Positions 28,784 through 37,481 of a stretch of DNA of 64,000 nucleotides are shown here, piece after piece (within the stretch, counting starts at the first letter, position 1; each line of letters starts with the position of its first letter). The stretch is from a virus, in IMG/VR virus record IMGVR_UViG_3300035698_019747, positions 62,001-126,000 of that record. One strand, given 5' to 3'. Under the pieces are notes generated by a model. That model was not told where the DNA came from. It saw only the letters and a program-made list of their open reading frames with translations, and did not search any database. A program made the translations under genes and the position numbers.

Positions 28784-30702
28784 AAATTTCTAAATATTGA
28801 ATTATTTAAGAAAGGGTCATTAATCAAAGAAAATGTAGTTGAACTATCACTTATAATATTCACATCACTTATAGTTTGAGTACTAACAGTAGTAGTTACA
28901 TTAACATTAGTGTTTTCATCAGCTCTTCTTCTAGTAACAATGGCTAACTCTCTATTACTATCTCTTCGTATCTCAACATCACTATTTTCTCTTTGGAAAT
29001 CCCTACCTAATTCATTTACATACTCTATACTATCACTCATAATAAATGTGCCCCCATATATAACTGAAGTCTCATTGGTTGACTCATTGGTTGAAGTAAT
29101 ATAAAATACATTAACCCCACTCTGGTATATTCTTCGAACACTATTTACATTCTCTTTTTTTAATTTAAATACAACTGTTCCATTAGTCAAGTCGTTTTCT
29201 TCACTACTTCTATATAAATCAGTACTTATTTCAGAATCGAAATTCTTGAACTTTAAACTTATCGTACCTAAATCAACCAAATTAAAATAACTTACTTTAG
29301 TTTCTACATTTTTAGCAATAGTGAATTTTATAATGTTATCAAATGGATTAATAATTAACTTTAACTTACCACTACCTTTCCATTCTCTACTATCTAATAA
29401 TGATGACTCACTTTTAACGACTACATTATTAGTACTTACTAAAACTGGCGTTGGTACCTTAACCACCTCAAAATTATTACTACTATTACTATCCCCTAAC
29501 TGATTATTAAGTTCAGCATAGTTTCTTTTATTAAGACCCTTTATAGCATCACTCAAACTAGCACCGCTTCTTAAATTATATATCTTAGCACTTTTTACAT
29601 TCTTTGTATTGATACGCACAAGGCTTCTAGAGTACTTATTAATTTCTTTGGGTAAAATACCATATGATGCTGTTCTAAGTATCACAGAACCGTCTACTTG
29701 GTCTATTATACGCATAGACACATCTATTACAGCAGTAGTAGAACTATATTTTATAATTGGTCTATATTCTAATTTTTCATTGAAATCATCATATACTGAA
29801 ATATTAATTGTTTTCCCCTTAATATTTTCCTCAAATAAAGTTATTGAATATTCAGCAAAATACCTCTTACCCATACTAACTGAATTAGTTATAAAACTAT
29901 TGAATTCCGAAATATTACCATTATAAATTCCATATATATCAAACCAATCCCCCTCGGCACTTGGCTCAACTTTAATACCCATACTTTGGTAATCAGGAGT
30001 TTGTGGAAATGATGTTTGTAATGGACTTGATAAAATATAAGTAGTTATGTCATTTAATATAGTTTTTTTAGCAATAAATCCAAACTCAACCATAACAGGG
30101 GACACCCTAGATAAACCGATATTAGATGTTAAATTATAATTTATAGTATTTGGTGAAACTATATTGTTTAATATCTGATTAGAAACCGCGTTAATAGATG
30201 GGAATGAAACTTCAATAAATTTACCCCATGTACTTCCATTTATACTTTGTGGTGGAGAAGAAATCTCTAATTCTCTATTAAACCTATTCTGATCTTGTTT
30301 ATCAAAGAAAAATTGTGATAAAGAAATTAACTTATCTTCATTACTATCAAGTGCAAGAACCTTTAAATAACAACCACCATATTCTGAGAAATTATAGTTA
30401 ACTGGAAAGTGTAATTTAATCCTATCATGTTTGATTGGTAGGTTTTGACTATATTCCTTGTCTTGTAAGAAATTATATATTGTACTATCTTTTACACCAA
30501 CACTATTTCTTATTGGATCAATGGTCACATATTGGTTAGAATACTTATTAGTTATATCAATAGTATTTTTAACTGAATAACTTTGAGTCAAATCGGTTAA
30601 GTTCTTACTGACAATATAGCTATCACCCCTTAGATAATTATCATCGTAAATGTACTCCATTAGTACATTTGAGTCAAGTTGTATAAATTTAGAATTTCTC
30701 AT
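28780..30702 (-). CDS. Virion structural protein, 640 aa
   Basis: Start placed at ATG 30702 (MRNSKFIQLDSNVLMEYIYD), since the open frame upstream would run under the divergent gene. Strand-rich and Ser/Asn/Thr-rich with little helix, typical of baseplate or tail proteins (VTIDPIRNSVGVKDSTIYNF; LHFPVNYNFSEYGGCYLKVL). Convergent overlap of 4 bases with the ART gene. No named homologue recognised. Confidence 0.65.
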   Translation of the reverse strand: MRNSKFIQLDSNVLMEYIYDDNYLRGDSYIVSKNLTDLTQSYSVKNTIDITNKYSNQYVTIDPIRNSVGVKDSTIYNFLQDKEYSQNLPIKHDRIKLHFPVNYNFSEYGGCYLKVLALDSNEDKLISLSQFFFDKQDQNRFNRELEISSPPQSINGSTWGKFIEVSFPSINAVSNQILNNIVSPNTINYNLTSNIGLSRVSPVMVEFGFIAKKTILNDITTYILSSPLQTSFPQTPDYQSMGIKVEPSAEGDWFDIYGIYNGNISEFNSFITNSVSMGKRYFAEYSITLFEENIKGKTINISVYDDFNEKLEYRPIIKYSSTTAVIDVSMRIIDQVDGSVILRTASYGILPKEINKYSRSLVRINTKNVKSAKIYNLRSGASLSDAIKGLNKRNYAELNNQLGDSNSSNNFEVVKVPTPVLVSTNNVVVKSESSLLDSREWKGSGKLKLIINPFDNIIKFTIAKNVETKVSYFNLVDLGTISLKFKNFDSEISTDLYRSSEENDLTNGTVVFKLKKENVNSVRRIYQSGVNVFYITSTNESTNETSVIYGGTFIMSDSIEYVNELGRDFQRENSDVEIRRDSNRELAIVTRRRADENTNVNVTTTVSTQTISDVNIISDSSTTFSLINDPFLNNSIFRNF

Positions 30703-30771
30703 ATCATATATATTTAATATTAAATTTTCATATCTAATATTAATTACATATCTTTGACAAAATGTTATGAT

Positions 30772-31170
30772 ATGATGACCGATAAACAACTAGGTATTGA
30801 TATTTTGGATAAACCAGAAAAATATGAGGGTATAAAGCTTTTTCTTATTGCTGAGAAATCTGAAAGTTTTTTACTAGATAGAGGTTTTACTATAATTGAC
30901 TTTGAACACTATGATACTTATGTAAATAGACAAATAAACATTGATAAAGCATTAGGCAAAGAATCAGTTGTTAAAGATGATAGCAAAATCATATTAAAGA
31001 TTGTGGATTATACACTTAATCTTAAATATATTAGAGAGAATTATCCTAATCAAACTTTTATAGCCACATCATTTATCAGTGATATGACTTATATTTCAGA
31101 TTATGTATTTGGATGTACATGCTCACCCATAAGTAATATTTATGAATTAAAAAATAGAAAAAATGCTTGA
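30772..31170 (+). CDS. Hypothetical protein, about 132 aa
   Basis: Start chosen at MMTDKQLGIDILDKPEK; an upstream ATG at 30754 is also in frame. Alternating helices and strands (IKLFLIAEKSESFLLDRGF; YPNQTFIATSFISDM) suggest a small alpha/beta fold. Overlaps the Fic gene by 8 bases, so probably co-expressed. Not recognised. Confidence 0.65.
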   Translation: MMTDKQLGIDILDKPEKYEGIKLFLIAEKSESFLLDRGFTIIDFEHYDTYVNRQINIDKALGKESVVKDDSKIILKIVDYTLNLKYIRENYPNQTFIATSFISDMTYISDYVFGCTCSPISNIYELKNRKNA

Positions 31171-31939
31171 GATTAACACGTATGCCGACCTTAAAAAAGG
31201 TGCAGAAGAATGGAATCCTATTATGACAATTGTTACTAATATTGACACTTGTTGCGATAATATTAATTTTCCACATGAAGATTATCCAGAATATGTCCCT
31301 ACTACTAAAGATGCCATTGAATTCACATTAGAAATTCTAAATGAAAATGGGAAGTTAGTAGAAAGGGATATTAAGGAAATTCATAAAATCGCAATGAAAG
31401 GTAAACCCTATATTAGATTGGGGGATTGGCGAGATATATTAGTGACAGTTTCTGATGAATTAAGACCACCTAAACCATTTCTTATTGCATCAATGATGAT
31501 GTCTATCTTACCTATTGAACCCAATATTAATAGAGATGAATTGTTTAGTTGGTATAAAACATTTGAAACTATTCACCCATTTGTAGATGGTAATGGTAGA
31601 GTTGGTGGTATTATACTAGCTGCTATGAGTAAATTTATGTTTGATGATTATATGGTGAATACCAAGATATATCATTATACTTTGGATAATATTATAAAAA
31701 GGTTAGTAAATAAAAATGATAGCCTTTTGAGTAACCCAAAATATTTTGACCAAGAAATATCTTTAGATGAAAAGCGTTTACTATTTTTGGATAAAAAATG
31801 CCATGATACCAGTAAGATTAAAAATATACTTAAAACTGAAAATTTATTAGACATTTTCAACCAATTAATGAGCAAACGTGATATAAATTCAATTATTAAA
31901 ATGTTTAAAGCTATCAATGATGGAAAAAATTACCAATGA
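31163..31939 (+). CDS. Fic-domain protein with altered active-site motif
   Basis: 258 residues. Fic proteins transfer AMP or related groups to hydroxyls of target proteins. The active-site loop is HPFVDGNGRVGG (138-149), matching HxFx(D/E)GNGRxxR except that the final Arg, which contacts the nucleotide phosphates, is Gly149. The helix IASMMMSILP upstream fits the Fic core. No separate inhibitory (S/T)xxxE(G/N) helix is evident. Activity may be changed or lost, or it may use a different donor. Overlaps the next gene. Confidence 0.82.
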   Translation: MLEINTYADLKKGAEEWNPIMTIVTNIDTCCDNINFPHEDYPEYVPTTKDAIEFTLEILNENGKLVERDIKEIHKIAMKGKPYIRLGDWRDILVTVSDELRPPKPFLIASMMMSILPIEPNINRDELFSWYKTFETIHPFVDGNGRVGGIILAAMSKFMFDDYMVNTKIYHYTLDNIIKRLVNKNDSLLSNPKYFDQEISLDEKRLLFLDKKCHDTSKIKNILKTENLLDIFNQLMSKRDINSIIKMFKAINDGKNYQ

Positions 31940-32144
31940 GTTACAAAAGATTAGGGTGCGGAAGTTATTATTACTCCCACCCCTCTCTCTTATAGTATTA
32001 TGTGCTATAAATATACTAATGAATTATTATATAGGAATTCCAATATTTTTTTCTATATTTGTGTTCTTATTTAGTACAATATATTTTATACTCTCAGTTA
32101 TGTTAGTATTATATAGTGATTTCAAAACAAACATTAAAAATTAA
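31917..32144 (+). CDS. Small two-helix membrane protein, 75 aa
   Basis: A basic amphipathic N-terminus (ITNELQKIRVRK) is followed by two hydrophobic helices (about 17-36 LLLLPPLSLIVLCAINILMN and 40-66). Overlaps Fic by 23 bases. Could be a membrane effector or holin-like protein. Function unknown. Confidence 0.6.
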   Translation: MMEKITNELQKIRVRKLLLLPPLSLIVLCAINILMNYYIGIPIFFSIFVFLFSTIYFILSVMLVLYSDFKTNIKN

Positions 32145-32483
32145 ATGATAATGATAGACTTTACAGAAGTAAGTGCGGTGAAAAAGAATAAATCAGCCAA
32201 AACAATTAGTAATTTTATAAACCCATCAGAGAATGTTTCGGTTATAGTTAATTTTGATGAGAATAACTGGGTATGTATTCTTAATTTCCAAGAACAATTG
32301 AATAAAATATTCAACGATCATAACCCCCACATAGACAGTAAGATGTCATTGGAAGAATTGAAGGATTTAGTAAACTATACTGATTCTATGATATTAAGTG
32401 AAGACTCTTCTAAAATAAAATATATTGAGTTAACAGAAGAACAAGAAAATAAAGAGTATATTAAATATAAATTAATTAATTAA
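32145..32483 (+). CDS. Tandem paralog A, 112 aa
   Basis: Related to the next gene: both have FINPSE/LINPNK near residue 25, VNFDENNWVC / INLDEEGWAC, and a near-identical LEELKDLVNYTDSMILSEDS block followed by SKIKYI-x-L. This shows a recent tandem duplication. No known domain. Confidence 0.7.
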   Translation: MIMIDFTEVSAVKKNKSAKTISNFINPSENVSVIVNFDENNWVCILNFQEQLNKIFNDHNPHIDSKMSLEELKDLVNYTDSMILSEDSSKIKYIELTEEQENKEYIKYKLIN

Positions 32484-32485
32484 TT

Positions 32486-32836
32486 ATGGCATCACAGTTA
32501 AATATAAGCCCACAGGATAAAAATACAACAGCTAGAGCATTTAATGATCTTATAAACCCAAATAAAGCAGAATTCCTAAAGGGTAGAGGGATTATAATCA
32601 ATTTAGATGAAGAAGGATGGGCATGCTGCAACAACTTTTTACATGAATTGAATAAAGTTTTCCAAGGGGAAAATATTGATGTAGATCCTGATCTTGGAAT
32701 AGATTTAGAAGAATTAAAGGGTTTAGTAAACCATACTGATTCTATGATATTAAGTGAAGATTTTTCTAAAATTAAATATATCCAGTTAACTCAAAGACAA
32801 AAGTATAATGAGTTCTATAAATATAGAAATATGTAG
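32486..32836 (+). CDS. Tandem paralog B, 116 aa
   Basis: Second copy of the pair, two bases after the first. It shares LEELKGLVNHTDSMILSEDF and SKIKYI with its neighbour and differs mainly at the N-terminus. Ends with TAG. Function unknown. Confidence 0.7.
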   Translation: MASQLNISPQDKNTTARAFNDLINPNKAEFLKGRGIIINLDEEGWACCNNFLHELNKVFQGENIDVDPDLGIDLEELKGLVNHTDSMILSEDFSKIKYIQLTQRQKYNEFYKYRNM

Positions 32837-32947
32837 CCATCAATATTAAATATTATTATATATTTAGTATATATCATGATGTTGCACCTTTTTTATGTAT
32901 TTGAAAAAATTAATATATAATATATTTAAAAAATAACTTATTTTAAA

Positions 32948-33373
32948 ATGGCTATAATTAAAAAAGTGAAAGATTTCTTTAAAAAAGATACACCTAAGGA
33001 TATGTCAAATAAACATATCACTAAAATGGATAACAATTCTGTAAATGATCAAGCAATGCCTGTTGAGAACTTCAGTGGGGTTTTAGAATATATCACTGCT
33101 GATATACATAGAATCATTAGGTTAACTTCTTACTTGAAAAATGAACTCACTGATATTTTTGGAAAACATAATGCAAGGTATAGAGGTGAATTTTTCTATT
33201 ACGTTTGGAATTTGGAATTTGATGGAGATACTTTTTGTATATTCACCGCAAATGGGAAAGGTACTACTTTTAATATTCACGCAAACCGTGAGGAAAATAA
33301 ATCAGAAAAATGTATAAACTTCCTACGTAAAATGGATGAATTATTAATAACAATAAATAAAGATGAAAAATAA
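32948..33373 (+). CDS. Hypothetical protein, 141 aa
   Basis: A lysine-rich N-terminus (MAIIKKVKDFFKKDTPKD) precedes a helical middle and a strand pair (WNLEFDGDTFCIFTANGKG). Overlaps kptA by 11 bases, suggesting co-translation. Unrecognised. Confidence 0.65.
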   Translation: MAIIKKVKDFFKKDTPKDMSNKHITKMDNNSVNDQAMPVENFSGVLEYITADIHRIIRLTSYLKNELTDIFGKHNARYRGEFFYYVWNLEFDGDTFCIFTANGKGTTFNIHANREENKSEKCINFLRKMDELLITINKDEK

Positions 33374-33902
33374 TAAAAATACAAGCAGGTTTCTTAGCTT
33401 AGTGCTCAGACATAAACCAGAAGCTCTAGGAATCGTTTTAGATAGTAAGGGATATACTGATACCAAAATATTAATTGATGCTCTTAAAGAAGATGGTTTT
33501 GATATTGACATAGATATCTTAAAGGACATAGTTGAAACAAATGATAAACAACGTTTTAAATTTAATGAAGATTTTTCAAAGATAAGAGCAAGCCAAGGAC
33601 ATTCTGTCATTAAATTAGATTTTGTTAGAAAATTACCACCTGATATTTTATACCATGGGACAGCAAAAACTAATATGAAATCTATTATGAAATCTGGAAT
33701 ATCTAAACAGAGAAGACATCACGTACATTTATCTACCAATAAAGATACTGCACTTGATGTTGGTGGACGTTACGGTAGACCCATTGTATTAGAAATTGAT
33801 GCTAAAAAAATGAATGCAGATAATATTGAATTTTATTTATCTGATAATAACGTGTGGTTGACAGAGTATGTAGATAGTAAATATATTATAAATAATAAAT
33901 AA
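33363..33902 (+). CDS. kptA: RNA 2'-phosphotransferase (Tpt1/KptA family)
   Basis: 179 residues, full length for the family. The enzyme removes an internal RNA 2'-phosphate, transferring it to NAD+. Signatures in order: SRFLSLVLRHKPEALGIVLD with catalytic R16-H17; IRASQGHSV (74-82); NAD-binding LYHGT (96-100); HHVHLS (119-124); GGRYGRP (134-140); and VWLTEYV. Classical role is tRNA splicing, which bacteria lack. In a phage with Thg1-like and RNA-repair HAD genes it may clean 2'-phosphate scars from RNA repair, or act as an ADP-ribosyltransferase on RNA ends; this is inference. Confidence 0.93.
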   Translation: MKNNKNTSRFLSLVLRHKPEALGIVLDSKGYTDTKILIDALKEDGFDIDIDILKDIVETNDKQRFKFNEDFSKIRASQGHSVIKLDFVRKLPPDILYHGTAKTNMKSIMKSGISKQRRHHVHLSTNKDTALDVGGRYGRPIVLEIDAKKMNADNIEFYLSDNNVWLTEYVDSKYIINNK

Positions 33903-33904
33903 AT

Positions 33905-34096
33905 ATGCCAGAAGCAGTAACAGTAATAAGTAAAGCTAAAGAACTAATTGAAACAGTTGGTTCGGAGAAAGCCATTGAATTTTTTCAAGAAATAATTGAT
34001 TCAATTGGTGAACCTAAAAGCTTTGATGATGTGTGCAATATTAGTGGAAATGAATGCGCAATAAAATATATTAAAGATGAAATGAGCACACAATAA
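33905..34096 (+). CDS. Small helical protein, 63 aa
   Basis: MPEAVTVISKAKELIETVGS, acidic and helical, two bases after kptA. Contains two Cys (VCNISGNECA). Function unknown. Confidence 0.6.
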   Translation: MPEAVTVISKAKELIETVGSEKAIEFFQEIIDSIGEPKSFDDVCNISGNECAIKYIKDEMSTQ

Positions 34097-34101
34097 AATA
34101 T

Positions 34102-34244
34102 ATGAAAAAGAATAAAGATGAAATAAGTGGTCAAATAAACGAAGAAATAATTAAATCTAGTGAATACTTGATGCCGAGTTAGAAGCAGAAGAGAAGGCAA
34201 AATTAAATAAAATAAATTTACTCCGAAGTCAGTTTGGTTTATAA
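34102..34244 (+). pseudogene. Very small gene broken by a -1 indel
   Basis: MKKNKDEISGQINEEIIKSS runs to TAG at codon 27. One base on, ILDAELEAEEKAKLNKINLL continues to TAA 34242-34244. Adding an A to AA at 34163-34164 gives a 47-residue helical protein (KSSEILDAELEAEEKAK). Function unknown. Confidence 0.45.
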
Positions 34245-34267
34245 TATTTAAATTAAAATAAAAAATT

Positions 34268-34537
34268 ATGAAAAATAACACAATTTCAACTACCACAGAA
34301 TTATCATTCCTTGATTTATGTAGTAGAGTAGATTATTGGAAAACTAGAGCGAATCATTTTGAAGAACTTTATAACGAGGAAAGACAAGAAAATGTTACTA
34401 ATTTAAATAATAGTATAGAATCTGCTAAAAAAGGTGTCGCTAATGCATTATTATTTTCATTGAGTGCCACTGATAACCCTGATGGTAGTATGACTATTGA
34501 TAAGGATTCAAGAACAGTTTTAGCTAAATCTTACTGA
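34268..34537 (+). CDS. Hypothetical protein, 89 aa
   Basis: MKNNTISTTTELSFLDLCSR followed by a coiled-coil helix (WKTRANHFEELYNEERQENV). The TGA overlaps the ATG of the next gene (TGATG). Function unknown. Confidence 0.65.
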   Translation: MKNNTISTTTELSFLDLCSRVDYWKTRANHFEELYNEERQENVTNLNNSIESAKKGVANALLFSLSATDNPDGSMTIDKDSRTVLAKSY

Positions 34538-34713
34538 TGCAAAAAAAGGCGATTGATAATCTAAATAGATATGAAAAGAACGATCGGTCTAAATCTGGAT
34601 TTCCTGATGAGGTTTCCACACAGAATTATATTATAAAAAACCGTTGCATAAATTGTAAATGCGATTTAGCATTTGGTGAAGTATTATGTGACTTAGAGTG
34701 GGAAATAATTTGA
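34537..34713 (+). CDS. Small protein with zinc-ribbon-like Cys cluster, 58 aa
   Basis: ATG 34537 to TGA 34711-34713, coupled to the preceding gene. C-terminal CINCKCDLAFGEVLCD contains a CxxC and two further Cys, consistent with a small zinc-binding fold. Role unknown. Confidence 0.6.
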   Translation: MQKKAIDNLNRYEKNDRSKSGFPDEVSTQNYIIKNRCINCKCDLAFGEVLCDLEWEII

Positions 34714-34725
34714 TTAGTTAAAGGG

Positions 34726-34747
34726 AGTGTTTATTTTAATAAACACT
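34726..34747. promoter_or_regulatory. Perfect AT hairpin, possible late promoter or terminator
   Basis: AGTGTTTATT, loop TT, AATAAACACT, followed by TAAAATAAAC. A similar element (GGGA-TATTTAT-ATTTTA-ATAAATA-CTTAAAAATAAA) lies at 36167-36201 before another gene. The repeated downstream ACTTAAAATAAA half suggests a phage-specific signal. Confidence 0.4.
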
Positions 34748-34858
34748 TAAAATAAACAAGGATTAGTAGACATAAATATTAATCATTTTGATGATAACAC
34801 TATTCCAGAAACAAACTTAATAATGTTTTCATAATATATATAAGAAGAGGTATTTTTA

Positions 34859-35008
34859 TGCAAGATAAAGACATAAAGACATACATAATGAACCATTTAA
34901 TTGATGATGAAAATTATGATAAAAAATTAAATAAATATGACTACAGAAAAAGTAGATATTGTAATAACTTATTTTGGGGAAGACCTTTCTTGGATAACCA
35001 GTCTTAAT
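34859..35008 (+). CDS. Possible 49-aa ORF overlapping the next gene
   Basis: MQDKDIKTYIMNHLIDDENY reads to TAA at 35006-35008, but its 3' half lies inside the downstream methyltransferase gene in another frame. Only the first 26 codons look protein-like. Low confidence; it may be a remnant or a leader. Confidence 0.25.
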
Positions 35009-36163
35009 CATACCGCTATAAATGAGATAATAATATATAATAAATTAGATGATACTAAATATATACCACTTCCAAATATTGGATTAGATACACACACTAT
35101 TTTACATCACATAGTTAATAACTATAACGATTTCAACCCTACTATTTTCTTACAAGGAAACCCATTTGATTCAGGTATTAAACCATCTAATGTCTCTGAT
35201 ATTCATAAAATGATAGATGAATTACAAGATGGTGGACATACATTAAACTACCATATAAGTCCTGTAGATTCGTCTTTGATTAATGGTATGATTAGTAATT
35301 GGAAAAATAGAGAGTTGACCCCTGTGGGTACAGACATTAAATCTTGGTGTGAATCAATAGGATTAGGTGTATTAGATAATTTACCAATATATTGGGGTTG
35401 TCAATTTGGAATAAATGATATCATATTATATAATAGAGATATAGATTTCTATAAAGAACTACTTGAATTACATAAAACTAAATATACAGAACTCAGTCAT
35501 TTTTTAGAAAGAACTTGGGGGGCAATATTTAATATTTACCCATCAATTTTAAACAATAGAAATAATTTAGGTAATTACCTATCATCTTTGGGTTTAAATG
35601 GTAAGGGTGTAGAAGTGGGGGCATTCAAGGGGGAATTTTCCAAACAACTATTAGAAAATTGGAAAGGCACTCTTTATATGATTGATCCATGGAGAGTGTT
35701 AGATACTAATGAATATGATAATTTTTATAATCAAAATAACACATATCAAGATACTACTGAAAATATTAAGGGATTTGAAAATAGAGCCTTTATGTTACGT
35801 GGACTTTCTAATGATTTGGTTGAACTTTTTGAAGACAATAGCTTAGATTTTGTTTATATAGATGCTAATCATGCTTATGATTATGTGAAAGAAGATATTG
35901 ATATATGGTATCCTAAAATAAAAAAAAATGGAGTTATATCTGGATATGGTTATTGTATGTTTAATAATAAAAAGGTTGGGTGGTATGAAGATAGCACATT
36001 CGCAGAGGATAAGGTAAATAAACATATATGGGACAATGAAGAGAAAATTTATTTGGGGTTATTTGGGGTCAATCCCGCAATAGATAAATTTAGTTTAAAT
36101 AATAGTTATGAGATTAAAGTAACTGATGAGTGGTATAGTACATGGTACTTTATTAAAAAATGA
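34937..36163 (+). CDS. DUF3431-like domain fused to a class I methyltransferase
   Basis: 408 residues. The N-terminal half (VDIVITYFGEDLSWITSL ... PTIFLQGNPFD) resembles DUF3431 proteins, a glycosyltransferase-like family. The C-terminal half is a SAM-dependent methyltransferase: motif I GVEVGAFKGEFSKQLLENW (about 216-234), acidic residue at the end of strand 2 (YMIDPW), and YIDANHAYDYVKEDIDIWY (about 300-318). With the GDP-fucose genes it suggests methylated sugar decoration, which is inference. Linked neither by operon spacing to those genes nor to a transporter. Confidence 0.7.
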   Translation: MTTEKVDIVITYFGEDLSWITSLNHTAINEIIIYNKLDDTKYIPLPNIGLDTHTILHHIVNNYNDFNPTIFLQGNPFDSGIKPSNVSDIHKMIDELQDGGHTLNYHISPVDSSLINGMISNWKNRELTPVGTDIKSWCESIGLGVLDNLPIYWGCQFGINDIILYNRDIDFYKELLELHKTKYTELSHFLERTWGAIFNIYPSILNNRNNLGNYLSSLGLNGKGVEVGAFKGEFSKQLLENWKGTLYMIDPWRVLDTNEYDNFYNQNNTYQDTTENIKGFENRAFMLRGLSNDLVELFEDNSLDFVYIDANHAYDYVKEDIDIWYPKIKKNGVISGYGYCMFNNKKVGWYEDSTFAEDKVNKHIWDNEEKIYLGLFGVNPAIDKFSLNNSYEIKVTDEWYSTWYFIKK

Positions 36164-36169
36164 TAAGGG

Positions 36170-36190
36170 ATATTTATATTTTAATAAATA
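36170..36190. promoter_or_regulatory. AT hairpin related to that at 34726
   Basis: TATTTAT and ATAAATA flank ATTTTA, followed by CTTAAAAATAAAG just before the ATG at 36211. Shares spacing and downstream bases with the element before 34.75 kb. Confidence 0.35.
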
Positions 36191-36210
36191 CTTAAAAATA
36201 AAGCCTTTAA

Positions 36211-36765
36211 ATGGATTTTAATAGATACTCTAATAGTGACCTAAATAAAGAGATATGTAAAAGTTCAGATGGGTTATTTTATCACCCAAACTTTATCAGT
36301 TCAAGTAAGATAACATTTCTAGAAAAAGTTTTAAGTACAGTAGAGTATAAGATAATTAACGGAAAGCCAATTAAATATTTTGGATTAGAATATTCACATA
36401 ATAAAACTTTACACGATACTATTCAAACAGAACTTTGCGATTTCTTTAATTTAATGAAAGGGATAGATGATACTTTTGATCAAATTTCAATTGAGTTTTA
36501 TAAACAAGATGAAGGACATACTTTTATAAAGGAAAGTAAACTATATGATGATACTGTTGTGATAATTAGTTTAGGCGATTTCAAGTATCATTTTAAAGGT
36601 GAGAAAAATTTTGAAATACTTATGGAAAAGGGTAGTCTATTAGTAATAAGTGGTGAATCTAGAAAACTTACTAGGAGAATACGATATATTAAAAATGAAA
36701 GGTTCAATACTATGGTTATACCTAGAGATGACTTCTACTTATTCACATTTAGAAAATTAAGATAA
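36211..36765 (+). CDS. AlkB-like 2OG/Fe(II) oxygenase fold, catalytic residues apparently lost
   Basis: 184 residues following the AlkB pattern: LFYHPNFISSSKITFLEKVL (22-41), QISIEFYKQDEGHTFIKES, VVIISLGDFKYHFKG, EKGSLLVISGESRKLTRRIR and a C-terminal FTFRKLR. In active enzymes the second block holds the iron-binding HxD and the fourth a distal His. Here the positions read FIKES and TRR, so iron binding is doubtful. It may be a non-catalytic binder of damaged or modified nucleic acid, or use other ligands. Confidence 0.6.
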   Translation: MDFNRYSNSDLNKEICKSSDGLFYHPNFISSSKITFLEKVLSTVEYKIINGKPIKYFGLEYSHNKTLHDTIQTELCDFFNLMKGIDDTFDQISIEFYKQDEGHTFIKESKLYDDTVVIISLGDFKYHFKGEKNFEILMEKGSLLVISGESRKLTRRIRYIKNERFNTMVIPRDDFYLFTFRKLR

Positions 36766-37434
36766 ATGCTCCCTGTATATAGTTATTAATTGATCAGTTA
36801 ATAACTGGGATAATTGATTTATATTATCTACATCTTTCTCAATCACCTCATCTAATATATAGTAATATATTTTGAAAATATCACCTACTTTCTTAATAGA
36901 CATCTTCACTATATGTAAGCCATTATTAATCGATATTTCAAAATCAAATTTAGTTTCTTCACATGGGAACATTTTAAACTTGGGGTTATATTCAACATTA
37001 GTAATAGTGAATTCGGTTATATCTCTTTTATTTAGGTAATCATTCATACTACTCGCAGGTGCTTCTGATATGAAATCTGATATATTTCTTAAATTTTTTC
37101 CAAACTTATCCTCAGTTATGATTGACTTTAGCTTATATTCCAGGTCTTCTACGCTTTCAAAATCTACCTTATTATAAATACAGTTTATATCCTTTAAATA
37201 CCAAAAACTATCTTCTACTAACTTCTGTTTCTTAGTATCAGTTCTAAATATGAATTTAGTATGCACAATAGTAGTCACACTCTCATCTTCCATTTCTACG
37301 TTTAGACCATGTATAGAGAACACTAATTTATAAAATTTATCATCCTCTGATAACTCATAAACATGTTCGAATTGCCTAGCTTTCTTTTCTTCTAAAATAT
37401 TGCGTAATATTGTATCTACATTTTTAACATTCAT
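36757..37434 (-). CDS. Hypothetical protein, 225 aa
   Basis: MNVKNVDTILRNILEEKKAR; strand-rich with paired beta segments (DKFYKLVFSIHGLNVEMED; THFTITNV-like EFTITNVEYNPKFKMF). Overlaps the convergent AlkB-like gene by 9 bases and is divergent from the gene at 37482. No family recognised. Confidence 0.65.
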   Translation of the reverse strand: MNVKNVDTILRNILEEKKARQFEHVYELSEDDKFYKLVFSIHGLNVEMEDESVTTIVHTKFIFRTDTKKQKLVEDSFWYLKDINCIYNKVDFESVEDLEYKLKSIITEDKFGKNLRNISDFISEAPASSMNDYLNKRDITEFTITNVEYNPKFKMFPCEETKFDFEISINNGLHIVKMSIKKVGDIFKIYYYILDEVIEKDVDNINQLSQLLTDQLITIYREHLS

Positions 37435-37458
37435 GTGTTATATATTAAAATAATATCG

Positions 37459-37467
37459 TATATTTGT
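37459..37467 (+). promoter_or_regulatory. Bacteroidota-type -7 promoter box
   Basis: TATATTTGT, 15 bases before the ATG at 37482. Confidence 0.5.
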
Positions 37468-37481
37468 TTAAATAAAATATT

